Positions 43,761-53,311 of a stretch of 61,526 nucleotides of DNA are shown here, piece by piece (the first letter of the stretch is position 1; every line of letters begins with the position of its first letter). A program made the translations under genes and the position numbers. The notes beneath the pieces were generated by a model. It saw only the letters and a program-made list of their open reading frames with translations, was not told where the DNA came from and searched no databases. This DNA is from an uncultured Eubacteriales bacterium. GTDB lineage: Bacteria; Bacillota; Clostridia; Oscillospirales; CAG-272. The stretch covers positions 1-61,526 of the forward strand of contig CABUHS010000016.1 of assembly GCA_902491535.1 (NCBI GenBank). Direction: 5' to 3'.

Positions 43761-43803
43761 AAATCATCGGTCAAATGCTTTTGCATTTGACCGATGATTT
43801 TTT
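43761..43803. terminator. Bidirectional terminator after typA
   Basis: CATCGGTCAAATGC (43765-43778) pairs with GCATTTGACCGATG (43783-43796), with flanking A- and T-runs. It serves typA and the convergent gene ending at 43821. Confidence 0.9.
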
Positions 43804-43820
43804 ACTTCGCAGATCATTGA

Positions 43821-44390
43821 TCATTTAAAAATTTCGTCTTCGTGTGTTTCCGATATCGACATGAGTGTATTTATAAAATTTCCGTCGTATTCAAGCTTTA
43901 GAGCAATGTACGCAGGCGCTTTTTTTGACATTCCTCCTATAAAACCCGCCGACAGTTCCGCTTTTTCTGCGTCCAGCATAACAGTGACTGTATTTTTCGG
44001 AAACATATTTACACAGAATGAAAAGGACGTAGCTTTTCTGAATTTACTGGGAATTTCCGGTGAGCCAATTTTAAATATTCCTGCTATGCTGCTTGCAGGG
44101 GCAATGCAGGCTGTTTGCTTATGCTGTCCTTGCAGCTTTGTTACCATGAGCGAAGCGTTTCCGCTGTCCGATATAATTATTGAATATTTATAAAAGCACA
44201 GAGCGTATCTTGTTGTAAGCTGTACTCCGATAACGATAAAGCACAGACATAGAAGCTGAAGGATCGCACGTGCGTTTACGAATTGCGATGAAGCTATCAT
44301 GGCGGAAAATCCGGCTGTAAACATTGCAAGCGGCAGAATAATATGCGCTTTTCCCTCACGCCCCGGTATGTATGAGATATATTCGTTCAT
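43821..44390 (-). CDS. Hypothetical membrane protein
   Basis: Not recognised. The 189-residue protein has two hydrophobic helices near the N-terminus (about 17-35 and 42-60), then a soluble domain of about 125 residues rich in beta-prone stretches. The topology resembles small membrane proteins with a PH-like domain, but no signature confirms this. It ends at the typA terminator and lies 29 bp downstream of the phosphodiesterase gene. Confidence 0.65.
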   Translation of the reverse strand: MNEYISYIPGREGKAHIILPLAMFTAGFSAMIASSQFVNARAILQLLCLCFIVIGVQLTTRYALCFYKYSIIISDSGNASLMVTKLQGQHKQTACIAPASSIAGIFKIGSPEIPSKFRKATSFSFCVNMFPKNTVTVMLDAEKAELSAGFIGGMSKKAPAYIALKLEYDGNFINTLMSISETHEDEIFK

Positions 44391-44419
44391 TTAATTTCCT
44401 TTCGTTTGTTCGGTATATG

Positions 44420-44956
44420 TCAGAGCGTTGCATTTGACAGCAGTATATCTTTGCGCCCGATGTTTTGGCGCATCTCGATTATTCCGTACGAAGGTGCGCC
44501 GTCCCGCGGTCTTGAAATACTTCCGGGATTGAACAGATACAGCGGTTTATCACCTTCTTTTTCAGGCGGAATATATTTCTGAAAACTTATATGTGTATGC
44601 CCGAAAAGTGCGATGTCGGCGTTTTTTCGCTTTGCTTCTGCTTCAAGCGCACCGAGACCTGATTTTACGCCGAAAGTGTGACCGTGGCATATAAAAAGCG
44701 ATAGATTGCCGAGATCAAGGAAGCATTCAGAACCTTGCTTTTCCCCTGAAATTCCCATATACATTCCGTCGCAGTTTCCGGCGACCTTGATTACCGGCTT
44801 TTCGGTGAACTGTTCAAGCCGCTTTGCATCTCCGAGTCCGTCGCCGAGAAAAATGAAGTAATCGGCTGTATTCATATGTATTTTTGCAGCCCTGAGCATT
44901 TTTTCGGGGTTTCCGTGTGAATCGGAAAAAACAACTATTTTCAGTTTATCGGACAT
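44420..44956 (-). CDS. YfcE/MJ0936-type phosphodiesterase
   Basis: A 178-residue metallophosphoesterase: FSDSHGNPEKM, FLGDGLGD, VAGNCD, CHGHTFG and FGHTHIS supply the metal ligands, and LFNPGSISRPRDG is the family's C-terminal signature. It cleaves phosphodiesters; the substrate is uncertain. In a probable operon with the downstream membrane protein. Confidence 0.93.
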   Translation of the reverse strand: MSDKLKIVVFSDSHGNPEKMLRAAKIHMNTADYFIFLGDGLGDAKRLEQFTEKPVIKVAGNCDGMYMGISGEKQGSECFLDLGNLSLFICHGHTFGVKSGLGALEAEAKRKNADIALFGHTHISFQKYIPPEKEGDKPLYLFNPGSISRPRDGAPSYGIIEMRQNIGRKDILLSNATL

Positions 44957-45090
44957 TTTTAAATTTCCTTTCGAAGAATGTTGTGCCTGCTTTATTGATT
45001 TGATATGAACAAATTCCGATAGCAGGCATAAAATGATTACAGACAGAATTTATTTTATATGTATTTTGCTGTAGAAAGAGGTATTAACTT

Positions 45091-45360
45091 ATGGGACATG
45101 AGATAGACCGCGAAACGCTTGATAAGATACGCGGACTTGATGAAAAAACAATGCAGGATATTATAAAAAAGCTGGCTCAGGCATCTGGACTTAATGAACG
45201 GGCGGCAAGCAGACTTGCAGGAAATTCCGGACTTGTAAGAAAAAAGCTTGCTTCAATGAATGCGGGAGATGTAAATAAGCTTATTGCATCGGCCGACGAA
45301 TCTACCGTTTCAGATATACTGAAAACTGTCAGATCTGAAAACGGCAAAAGCGGCAGATAA
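45091..45360 (+). CDS. Small protein of unknown function, first of a three-gene cluster
   Basis: Not recognised. The 89-residue, wholly helical-looking protein has no signal peptide, starts MGHEIDRETLDKIRGLDE and is charged and amphipathic. GAAAGAGG precedes the ATG. It is followed at 59 bp by a second unknown gene and then a third, suggesting a joint function. Confidence 0.7.
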   Translation: MGHEIDRETLDKIRGLDEKTMQDIIKKLAQASGLNERAASRLAGNSGLVRKKLASMNAGDVNKLIASADESTVSDILKTVRSENGKSGR

Positions 45361-45419
45361 AAGCTGTCTGGCCGATTGTGTAGAAACAGGTTGAATTTTT
45401 ACGGAAAGGAACTTCGGAT

Positions 45420-45839
45420 ATGGAGAACAACAATGATTACGGAGATATGATTTCGGGGATCATGAATGATCCGGAAGCAATGAATAATGTACTTAAAATG
45501 GCACGGAGTCTTATGGGATCGGGCGGTTTATCCGGCTCAGGCTCTGCGCCGGAGACTGCAAGTGATGCGCGTAATACCGTTGCAGAGCAGAATGTTCATC
45601 CATCGGAACATTCTGAGGATTCGGAAAGGGAAGATAAACAACCGTCTGTCAATATGCTGTCCTCAGTTCTTCCCGCTATTCTCGGCGACAAAGAAACCGC
45701 TGCTAACCGCGAACGTCTTCTTGTTGCACTGAAGCCGTATATGAACAGTGAGCGCCGCAGTACGATAGATGCTATATTGAAATTGCTTAAGCTTGCAAAG
45801 CTTGCCGATATCGGAAGTCTCGCAAGCTTGCTGAAATAA
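45420..45839 (+). CDS. Small protein of unknown function, second of a three-gene cluster
   Basis: Not assigned a function. The 139-residue protein has an N-terminal amphipathic segment (MISGIMNDPEAMNNVLKMAR), a glycine/serine and acidic linker, and a C-terminal helical module (LLVALKPYMNSERRSTIDAI, then LKLLKLAKL). I recall similar C-termini in small clostridial proteins but cannot name a family. GGAAAGGAA precedes the ATG. Confidence 0.7.
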   Translation: MENNNDYGDMISGIMNDPEAMNNVLKMARSLMGSGGLSGSGSAPETASDARNTVAEQNVHPSEHSEDSEREDKQPSVNMLSSVLPAILGDKETAANRERLLVALKPYMNSERRSTIDAILKLLKLAKLADIGSLASLLK

Positions 45840-45863
45840 TCTGAAGGCGGGAGGGATCAATAT

Positions 45864-46577
45864 ATGTACAGTCGAAATTTCAAAGGACGGAACGTGCGTA
45901 ATACGGTAAATGTATCGGGCACGGGATCGCCTGCAAATTCCGGTGGAGCGGGACGGTATCCGGTAAGTGAGCCTTCAGACCGCATCGTTGTGCCGCCGTC
46001 CTACGGAGGTACTCTATATATCTCTGCGACTCCTAAATCTTCTGAAAATAACGAAAGGAAAGCTGATACAGATATTCGGGAGGAAACAGCCGGAAAGGAA
46101 TCTGTAAATTCTGACAGCAGTACGGATTCCGGCGGATACCGCACGGTAATGTATAACGGAGAACCGTATGTTCCCGATGAGATCGGAATACATGGATCTT
46201 CGCATCAAAATGATGTTAGGGGACGCGGAGGGCATCCGATGCTTGATGGGGGCGGAGAATTGCGCTTTAAGGGTATGTCGGGCCGCAGAGCCGGAGACAG
46301 AAAAAATAAAAAACATGAACCGGCAGGAGATTTGCAAATAGCAGGAACAGCTCCCGTTTTTTTCGGGAATTCCGGTTTTAATGTTGATAGCGATGAATCG
46401 CGCGGATCCGAAATAAATCTTAAAGCGTTTTTGGAACGTATGCCTCCGATTGACGATATAATTCTGATTGCACTCATAATTACGCTCTTGGGCGGCAGAG
46501 GAGATGATGCGGCGACCGATGATGTTCTTATTGTGATCCTTGCGGTACTGTTGCTTTTCGGGAAAGAAAAAGAATAA
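45864..46577 (+). CDS. Protein with hydrophobic aspartate-rich C-terminus, third of a three-gene cluster
   Basis: Not recognised. The 237-residue protein is a long, polar, glycine-, serine- and arginine-rich, probably disordered chain for about 190 residues, ending in two short hydrophobic stretches each led by Asp-Asp (DDIILIALIITLL and DDVLIVILAVLLLFG). GGGAGGG precedes the ATG, 24 bp after the previous stop. A terminator follows. The C-terminal pattern is seen in several clostridial proteins I cannot place. Confidence 0.7.
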   Translation: MYSRNFKGRNVRNTVNVSGTGSPANSGGAGRYPVSEPSDRIVVPPSYGGTLYISATPKSSENNERKADTDIREETAGKESVNSDSSTDSGGYRTVMYNGEPYVPDEIGIHGSSHQNDVRGRGGHPMLDGGGELRFKGMSGRRAGDRKNKKHEPAGDLQIAGTAPVFFGNSGFNVDSDESRGSEINLKAFLERMPPIDDIILIALIITLLGGRGDDAATDDVLIVILAVLLLFGKEKE

Positions 46578-46586
46578 AAATATTTC

Positions 46587-46640
46587 GGACCGTCGATACA
46601 GGCAACCGTTCGTATCGGCGGACCTCTTTTTTTATTTTTC
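46587..46640 (+). terminator. Intrinsic terminator of the three-gene cluster
   Basis: GGACCGTCGATAC (46587-46599) pairs with GTATCGGCGGACC (46612-46624) allowing two mismatches or wobbles, followed by TCTTTTTTTATTTTT. Confidence 0.8.
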
Positions 46641-46642
46641 TG

Positions 46643-46671
46643 TTGAAATATTGCTGTTTATATTATATAAT
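46643..46671 (+). promoter_or_regulatory. Sigma-A type promoter for yifB
   Basis: TTGAAA (46643-46648), 17-bp spacer, TATAAT (46666-46671), about 32 bp before the ATG. Confidence 0.75.
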
Positions 46672-46703
46672 GAGATTATAAATAACCATAAAGGAAGAAC
46701 GTA

Positions 46704-48269
46704 ATGCTTTCAAAAGTTTTCACCGCAGGTCTTACCGGAATAGACGGTATGATAATAACTATAGAGTGCAGTACCGCAAAGCGTATGCCGATATTTGATA
46801 TCGTTGGGCTTCCCGATGCCGCAGTCAAGGAATCAAAGGACAGAATCCGCAGCGCGATGCGCCAAAGCGGATATGAATTTCCCGACGGAGAGGTAATTAT
46901 AAATATGGCTCCGGCAGACCGCAAAAAAGAGGGATCCGGATATGATATGCCTATGTGTATCGCACTGTTGAAGTCGACCGGATTTATTCCGGATAACGGA
47001 TTTGAGAAGAACAGCCTTTTTCTCGGAGAGGTGTCGCTCGACGGTGAATTCAGAGAGGTGAGAGGCGTTCTGAGCCGTGCTGTCGCCGCACGCGACGCAG
47101 GTATTACCGAAATGTTTGTGCCTGAGAATAACGCTGCGGAGGCAAGCGTAGTCGAAGGCCTTAAGGTTTATCCGGTACACGATCTGAAGCAGCTTACAGG
47201 GCATTTATGCGGTACTTCGCGGATAGTGCCGTATGAGTCCCGCCGATTCGGTGAATCAAAAGTTTCCAATACTCCCGGAATGCCTGATTTTTCGGATGTT
47301 CTCGGTCAGGAATTTGCTAAGCATGCAATAGAGGTCGCTGTATCTGGCGGTCATAATATTCTGCTTATCGGACCTCCCGGAACCGGAAAAAGCATGCTTG
47401 CAAAACGTATACCGACGATTTTACCGGATATGACGTTTGAGGAAGCGCTTGAAACGACCAAGATATACTCAGTTGCCGGTATGCTTCCGCATGACTGCGG
47501 TATTATGGAGTCAAGACCGTTCCGCGCTCCGCATCATACTATGTCTCCTGCTGCACTGGCGGGAGGCGGTACGGTGCCCATGCCGGGAGAGGTATCATTC
47601 TCTCATAACGGTGTTTTATTTCTGGACGAGCTTCCCGAGTTCAACAAGCTGGTTACCGAGACGCTCAGGCAGCCGCTTGAGGACGGTCAGATAACGATCA
47701 GCCGCGCAGGAGGGCGGTATACATTTCCTACAAGATTTATGCTTGTATGTGCGATGAATCCGTGTAAATGCGGTTATTACGGCCACCGTACAAAAAAATG
47801 TACATGCAGCGAATCCGACCGAAAAAAATATTTGTCAAAAATCAGCGGTCCGCTTCTCGACCGTATAGATATACAGATCGAAGTTCCGTCGCTCAGCTAT
47901 CAGGAGATAAGCTCAGGCAAGGCGGCTGAAAGCTCGGCGGATATACGGGCGCGCGTTGTAAAGACAAGAGAATACATGAAGGAGCGATGCGCACAGACTG
48001 ATAAAAAAATCGGCGATCAATCGGGGCATACTCCACTTAAAAATGCAGATATGACCTCGGCACAGGTACGTAAATACTGTACGATGACGGATGCTGCAGA
48101 CAAATTTCTCGCGCTGGCTTATGACAGGCTTCAGCTTTCCGGACGCGGGCACGACAGGATACTGCGTGTCGCAAGGACGATCGCTGATATGGACATGTCC
48201 GAGGTGATAGACAAAAAGCATATTGCAGAGGCAATAAATCTCCGTACTCTTGACCGGCCTTATTGGTGA
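46704..48269 (+). CDS. YifB/ComM family Mg-chelatase-like AAA+ ATPase
   Basis: The 521-residue protein has an N-terminal Lon-like domain (about 1-170), an AAA+ domain with Walker A GPPGTGKS and FRAPHHTMSPAAL, and a C-terminal helical part with a CNPCKCGYYGH-like cysteine cluster (CAMNPCKCGYYGH). In naturally transformable bacteria ComM drives branch migration; elsewhere the role is unclear. It is a separate transcript with its own promoter. Confidence 0.95.
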   Translation: MLSKVFTAGLTGIDGMIITIECSTAKRMPIFDIVGLPDAAVKESKDRIRSAMRQSGYEFPDGEVIINMAPADRKKEGSGYDMPMCIALLKSTGFIPDNGFEKNSLFLGEVSLDGEFREVRGVLSRAVAARDAGITEMFVPENNAAEASVVEGLKVYPVHDLKQLTGHLCGTSRIVPYESRRFGESKVSNTPGMPDFSDVLGQEFAKHAIEVAVSGGHNILLIGPPGTGKSMLAKRIPTILPDMTFEEALETTKIYSVAGMLPHDCGIMESRPFRAPHHTMSPAALAGGGTVPMPGEVSFSHNGVLFLDELPEFNKLVTETLRQPLEDGQITISRAGGRYTFPTRFMLVCAMNPCKCGYYGHRTKKCTCSESDRKKYLSKISGPLLDRIDIQIEVPSLSYQEISSGKAAESSADIRARVVKTREYMKERCAQTDKKIGDQSGHTPLKNADMTSAQVRKYCTMTDAADKFLALAYDRLQLSGRGHDRILRVARTIADMDMSEVIDKKHIAEAINLRTLDRPYW

Positions 48270-48375
48270 TGCCGCTCGTATGCGCGTATTGTAGCACAAA
48301 AATTTGTATCAGTCAATAAAAATATCCTTTTGTAAACATTTTTAAAATTAAAGTCATGATTGAAGAGGTTGTTAT

Positions 48376-49572
48376 ATGAACGAAAGACTCATACTTTTGA
48401 CCGATAGCGGAATCAGATTCTATGACGGAAATAAAACGTCAGACATTGCGAGCAGTACACTGTCCGGATATCTTTCGAGAGCGCGTGAGGTTGAGCGAAG
48501 CCGTGAATGGAAAAGCACCGGAAGCGGCGCTGCGTTTATGGGAACGGCTCTTCCGGCCGGCTCGTCTTCTTCGGAGAATATACGTTCGAAGGTTACATGT
48601 ACTGCGGTACTCGGAAACAGCCTACTTTACTCGCTGTGGATAGACGAATTCGGCGGTATATATTCAAAGCTTTCGCCTGATGACACAAACGAGGGTGTTT
48701 TTTGGAGTGACAGCGGATGTCGGGTAAAGCATTTTTCCGTTTGCGGGAGCAGAATGGTCGCGGCGGTGTCATACGGAGCCGAAACACATGTGGCTGTTTT
48801 TGACGGCGAAAATATGCGTCAGCTTACCGAAGGACCGAGCAGTGAAAGCTGGCCGAGCTTTTCAGAACTTGATCCCGGATATATATATTACGGCAGTTCG
48901 GGCTTTGAGATAGATGCTGCATCGGAAAATTCCGATGAGCAGAGGACGGTTCTCCCCATGTTTGGAATGCTTACGCCGTCAGCACCGAAAAAGCTCGGAC
49001 CGTCTGCGATCTTCCGTATAAATATTTCTACGCTTGAAATAGATGAGATATTATCAGATCCTAAATATAATTTTGAAAAACCTTATCACGGAAGAGACGG
49101 TAAAATTTATTTTATTAAAAGACCGTTTTCTGAGAAAAGCGGCATGAAATTTTCGGATATTTTACTCGCACCTGCAAGATTTATCGGAGCTGTCGGAGGA
49201 TTTCTGAACGTTTTTACGATGAAATATTCCGGAAAAACGCTCACTTCTTCCAAGGGAACGAAGTCAAAGCAAAAGTCGGAATATGACCGTATTATAGAAG
49301 GCAATCTGATCAATTCAGAGAAAGAGCTGAAATCTAACCGTGCTTACGGAGACAGCGATCCCGGTATAATACCGAGAAGTTTTGAATTCTGTGCAATGTC
49401 TGCGCAGGGTGATATAAAGGTTCTCAAAAAGGGTATAAACGCATTTTCGCCGATACACGGAACAGACGATTTTTATGTTTCGAACGGAAGCGCTGTTATA
49501 CGTATTTATGCCGACGGACATGAAGAAAAAATCTGCACTCAGGACGGCGTATATCAGATAGTTACTGTATAA
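48376..49572 (+). CDS. Hypothetical protein, beta-rich
   Basis: Not recognised. The 398-residue protein has no signal peptide and repeats of short beta-strand-like stretches (ILLTDSGIRFYDG, MVAAVSYGAETHVAVFDGE, FYVSNGSAVIRIYADG) that suggest a propeller-like fold, but no repeat signature is firm. A hydrophobic segment at about 260-280 (DILLAPARFIGAVGGFL) interrupts it. It lies between yifB and an M23 peptidase. Confidence 0.7.
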   Translation: MNERLILLTDSGIRFYDGNKTSDIASSTLSGYLSRAREVERSREWKSTGSGAAFMGTALPAGSSSSENIRSKVTCTAVLGNSLLYSLWIDEFGGIYSKLSPDDTNEGVFWSDSGCRVKHFSVCGSRMVAAVSYGAETHVAVFDGENMRQLTEGPSSESWPSFSELDPGYIYYGSSGFEIDAASENSDEQRTVLPMFGMLTPSAPKKLGPSAIFRINISTLEIDEILSDPKYNFEKPYHGRDGKIYFIKRPFSEKSGMKFSDILLAPARFIGAVGGFLNVFTMKYSGKTLTSSKGTKSKQKSEYDRIIEGNLINSEKELKSNRAYGDSDPGIIPRSFEFCAMSAQGDIKVLKKGINAFSPIHGTDDFYVSNGSAVIRIYADGHEEKICTQDGVYQIVTV

Positions 49573-49605
49573 CTGTGATATTACCGTTCCGGTACAGAGG
49601 ATTTT

Positions 49606-51147
49606 TCAGTTTGTGATGAAGCTTATCGCAGGAAGATATCCGAGCGGATCGACGGGCGTGCTGCCACTGCGTACTTCAAAGTGAAGGTGATAGTCGGTTG
49701 CAAGACCGCTCTTGCCTATATGGCCGATTATCTGTCCCTGGCTTATTGCCTGTCCCTGACTTACCGATATATCTCCCAAGTGGGCGTAAACGGTCTGAAG
49801 GCCTTTTCCGTGATCGATTATAACTGCATTTCCGTATGTAAGAAGCTCTCCGGCGTATGAAACCGTTCCGCCGTCCGCCGCCCATGCGGGATTGTCTTTC
49901 GCTCCGAATAGATCCATTCCGGCGTGATAGCCAAGCTGTTCATCAAGCCCGCCACGGTTTTCTCCGAAAAACGATGATACGACAAGCCCTGATGTTTCAA
50001 GCGGCCATATTAATTTGCCGGTTATTGTTCCCGGTTCTGTATGCTCTTTGGTTCCGTTTATTACAGTTGCGGTTTTCGGCTCTTTAAGAATCTCCTGCGA
50101 GACCATTTCGCGGGATTCGTCTGCACCTGTATATGTTACGATATACTCTGCGTGTCTGATGCCGCTTTCCCCCGGTACTGCCGTGAATGAATATCCGACG
50201 TACCGTTCATCGCTTTGGGTATATTCGGTTTCGAATTCGATGCTCTCGTATACTGTTTCGGAACGGGTAACGGTGAATTTCATCGGTGATAATAAATAAT
50301 CCGATGAAATATCAGGCGCTTTCTCGGAGGCAAGCACGGCATTATATTCGGCTGTCAGCTCGTCTATTTTTTGTTCTCGAAGTTTTTCGTTTCTGATCCA
50401 TTTCGTATTTATCAAATCTATCAGGTTTGTGTAGTATTCGGAGTCGCGCGTATTGTTTTTTACGGAAATTTCGTACATTGCTTCGGCGAGCTTTACCGAA
50501 GGATGCTCATGTGTTATACCGATGTCGTCCATTGCGAGAATATAGAAAAGTCCGTCTCCGTCAACTGTTAAATTTGTCGGACATAATCGTTCTTCAAATG
50601 TTACGGAGTTTGCTGCTTCGACAGAGATTGTATTAGGAATACTGCTTTTTATAAGGATGCATATTTCGTTTTCGGCGCGTGAGATCGCGGCTCTTGCTTC
50701 CTCTTCATCAGATACATCTGCAATATACTGCCCGTTGACGAAGACCGCATATGAGCTTGTGATTCTGCTGTCGGTTTTTGTCACAGTTTCGTTCATGTCT
50801 GTACGTTTCAGCTCGGGAAGCTTTGTGTTTTCTCCGAAAAATTTGCTGTTGAATTCAAATTCGGTTTGCGGTGATATGTTTACGGCGAATTTGTCGGAAA
50901 TTTCCTGATATATCCGGTTTATTTCATCTGTGAATTCATTCGGCCCGAAATCGGAATTTTCTCTGAGATATCCTATTGCGGTTCCGTCTGATATTACAAA
51001 TATTACCGACCGGCTTTGGATATATATGAATGCTGTAACGCAAAGTACGGTTATGACAGCGAGAAGGCATGCAACCGAGGCGGAGCGGACTCGCTTTTTT
51101 GAACAGCCGCTCTTTCGGCATTTCGTATCGTTTGTGCTTTTCATCAT
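49606..51147 (-). CDS. M23 family metallopeptidase with G5 domain
   Basis: A 513-residue exported peptidase. An N-terminal anchor spans about 24-45, a long stalk follows, then a G5 domain (about 300-370, SGIRHAEYIVTYTG) and a C-terminal LytM/M23 domain (about 380-510). Zinc ligands are in GYHAGMDLFG and YHLHFEV. It probably trims peptidoglycan cross-links, in growth or sporulation. The ATG at 51147 is chosen over a TTG two codons upstream because AAAAGGA lies eight bases before it. Confidence 0.93.
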   Translation of the reverse strand: MMKSTNDTKCRKSGCSKKRVRSASVACLLAVITVLCVTAFIYIQSRSVIFVISDGTAIGYLRENSDFGPNEFTDEINRIYQEISDKFAVNISPQTEFEFNSKFFGENTKLPELKRTDMNETVTKTDSRITSSYAVFVNGQYIADVSDEEEARAAISRAENEICILIKSSIPNTISVEAANSVTFEERLCPTNLTVDGDGLFYILAMDDIGITHEHPSVKLAEAMYEISVKNNTRDSEYYTNLIDLINTKWIRNEKLREQKIDELTAEYNAVLASEKAPDISSDYLLSPMKFTVTRSETVYESIEFETEYTQSDERYVGYSFTAVPGESGIRHAEYIVTYTGADESREMVSQEILKEPKTATVINGTKEHTEPGTITGKLIWPLETSGLVVSSFFGENRGGLDEQLGYHAGMDLFGAKDNPAWAADGGTVSYAGELLTYGNAVIIDHGKGLQTVYAHLGDISVSQGQAISQGQIIGHIGKSGLATDYHLHFEVRSGSTPVDPLGYLPAISFITN

Positions 51148-51278
51148 AGGCAAGATCCTTTTTCAGATAAAAACAGAAAAGTGTTGTACATACTATATAA
51201 TCATTATAAACAATTCGATATGTTTTTTCAATACAATTCATTAAATGTTAAAAATATATACGGTAAAGGCAGATTTAT

Positions 51279-52028
51279 ATGACATGGGTAAATGACGGAA
51301 GAATAAAAAAGTTTGCGGCACTCATGATTTCTTACGCGATTTTGATCGCGGCGCTCCGTATTTTTAAATTTTCCGGGACAGCAGGAGTAATTACTGTTGC
51401 GGTGGCCTATGCTTTGGCCGTTTTGTTTGTGATGCATTTCACGAAAGATAAATATCCCGAAGGTGCCGAGGGCGAATATGAGGCTCGGTGCGGAGAAAAT
51501 ATATGTGAACACTGCGGAACTTACGGGAAAGCATATTGTAAATGCGGAATTTTGATACGTGTTAAAAAATATATCGGACGTAACAGGCTTCGCAGGATCA
51601 TTGCATCGGCTATGGCTTTTGCGGCAGTTCTCGGAGTTTCTGTCTTGATCTCTGCCGTGACCGTCGGAAAAAATATTCCGGTCGATAATTTCTCTTTTGA
51701 AGGGAAAACGCCTTTTTTTGCTTTTTTGAGCGCATCGGCGCTGATTTTCAGACATGTACTTGTGCCTGCGCTGTGTGAGGAGATCTATTTCAGGAAGGTA
51801 TTTATTTTTACACTTACAGACGGCTGCGGGAGATCATTTTTGTTTTCCGCTGTTTTGTCGTCTATGCTGTTCGCGGCTATGCACGGAGCAGGCGTCGCGC
51901 CAGCGGTATTCGCGTTTGTTTCCGGACTTCTATTGAGTTTTCTGATATATGTTACAGATTCCGTCACATATTGCTGTGCCGTACATTTTACGTATAATCT
52001 TATTGCGCTTATTGCGGCGGTAATATAG
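51279..52028 (+). CDS. CPBP family intramembrane metalloprotease with a cysteine cluster
   Basis: The 249-residue membrane protein has the three CPBP motifs: E167-E168-x3-R172 (CEEIYFRK), H202 (FAAMH) and H236-x3-N240 (HFTYN). About six helices are visible. Between the second and third helices a 20-residue segment holds five cysteines (C71, C76, C79, C87, C89), which could bind zinc; this insert is not a standard part of the family. A role in protein processing is likely, the substrate unknown. Confidence 0.9.
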   Translation: MTWVNDGRIKKFAALMISYAILIAALRIFKFSGTAGVITVAVAYALAVLFVMHFTKDKYPEGAEGEYEARCGENICEHCGTYGKAYCKCGILIRVKKYIGRNRLRRIIASAMAFAAVLGVSVLISAVTVGKNIPVDNFSFEGKTPFFAFLSASALIFRHVLVPALCEEIYFRKVFIFTLTDGCGRSFLFSAVLSSMLFAAMHGAGVAPAVFAFVSGLLLSFLIYVTDSVTYCCAVHFTYNLIALIAAVI

Positions 52029-52133
52029 AGCTTTGTGATCGGAATTACCGGATCATTCTGATAAAATCAGGTGAACGCGGCAGTAGTTTTTTATCTGTGG
52101 GAACTGAATTTATTTTTAAAATGGTATAATAAC

Positions 52134-52262
52134 CTCACGGCGTAAGCAAAAGCCTTGCAGTGCAAGCCTTTTGACGCCTGAGAGAACATTGAATGGCTAA
52201 AAGCAAAACGTCTGCACCGTTTTGACGCAGCTTTGCTGCATATCAAGGCTTGTGCCTTGCTT
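52134..52262 (+). repeat. Multi-hairpin element upstream of a flavin-binding oxidase gene
   Basis: A long imperfect palindrome: CTCA and GGCGT (52139-52143) pair with ACGCC (52174-52178) and TGAG; inside, AAAAG/CTTTT and CTTGCA/TGCAAG continue the stem. Three further hairpins follow: AAAACG/CGTTTT (52205-52223), GCAGC/GCTGC (52227-52239) and AAGGC/GCCTT (52245-52258), the last before GCTTTTAT. A TATAAT at 52125-52130 could start transcription. It may be a dispersed repeat or a structured leader. Confidence 0.6.
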
Positions 52263-52299
52263 TTATGATATAACATTAAATTACGGAGGATTTGCGGTT

Positions 52300-52725
52300 A
52301 TGAGAGATGCGGAGAAAACTATCGGCAATATGATAGACAAGCAGAGGGTTTGTTATATAAGCTCCGTTGATGAAGACGGATTTCCGAATACAAAGGCTAT
52401 GCTCAGGCCGAGGAAAAGAAACGGAATAAAGGAAATATATCTTTCAACGAATACATCATCTTTGAAAGTGTCGTCTTTCAGAAATAATCCTAAGGCTTGT
52501 TTGTATTTTTGCGACAGAAGATTTTTCAGAGGAATTATGTTAAAGGGAACTGTGGAAATACTGGAGGATCAGGAATCAAAGGACATGATATGGCAAGTCG
52601 GAGATACAATGTATTATCCGAAAGGAAAAACAGATCCGGATTACTGTGTAATAAAGTTTACCTCTGTTTGTGCAAGGTATTACAGCAATTTTAAATCGGA
52701 GGATTTAGAGATTCAATCAAAATGA
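52300..52725 (+). CDS. Pyridoxamine 5'-phosphate oxidase-like flavin-binding protein
   Basis: A 141-residue split-barrel protein: KQRVCYISSVDEDGFPNTKAML, then YLSTNTSSLKVSSFRNNPKACLYF, the FMN-binding pattern of small PNPOx-like proteins (general stress protein 26 type). Real PNP oxidase activity is doubtful. The ATG at 52300 is preceded by GGAGGA; an upstream in-frame start falls in the hairpin element and is rejected. It precedes tadA by 22 bp and may be co-transcribed. Confidence 0.88.
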   Translation: MRDAEKTIGNMIDKQRVCYISSVDEDGFPNTKAMLRPRKRNGIKEIYLSTNTSSLKVSSFRNNPKACLYFCDRRFFRGIMLKGTVEILEDQESKDMIWQVGDTMYYPKGKTDPDYCVIKFTSVCARYYSNFKSEDLEIQSK

Positions 52726-52747
52726 ATTGAGTGAATCGGAGATATTT

Positions 52748-53297
<550 letters not shown>

Positions 53298-53311
<14 letters not shown>

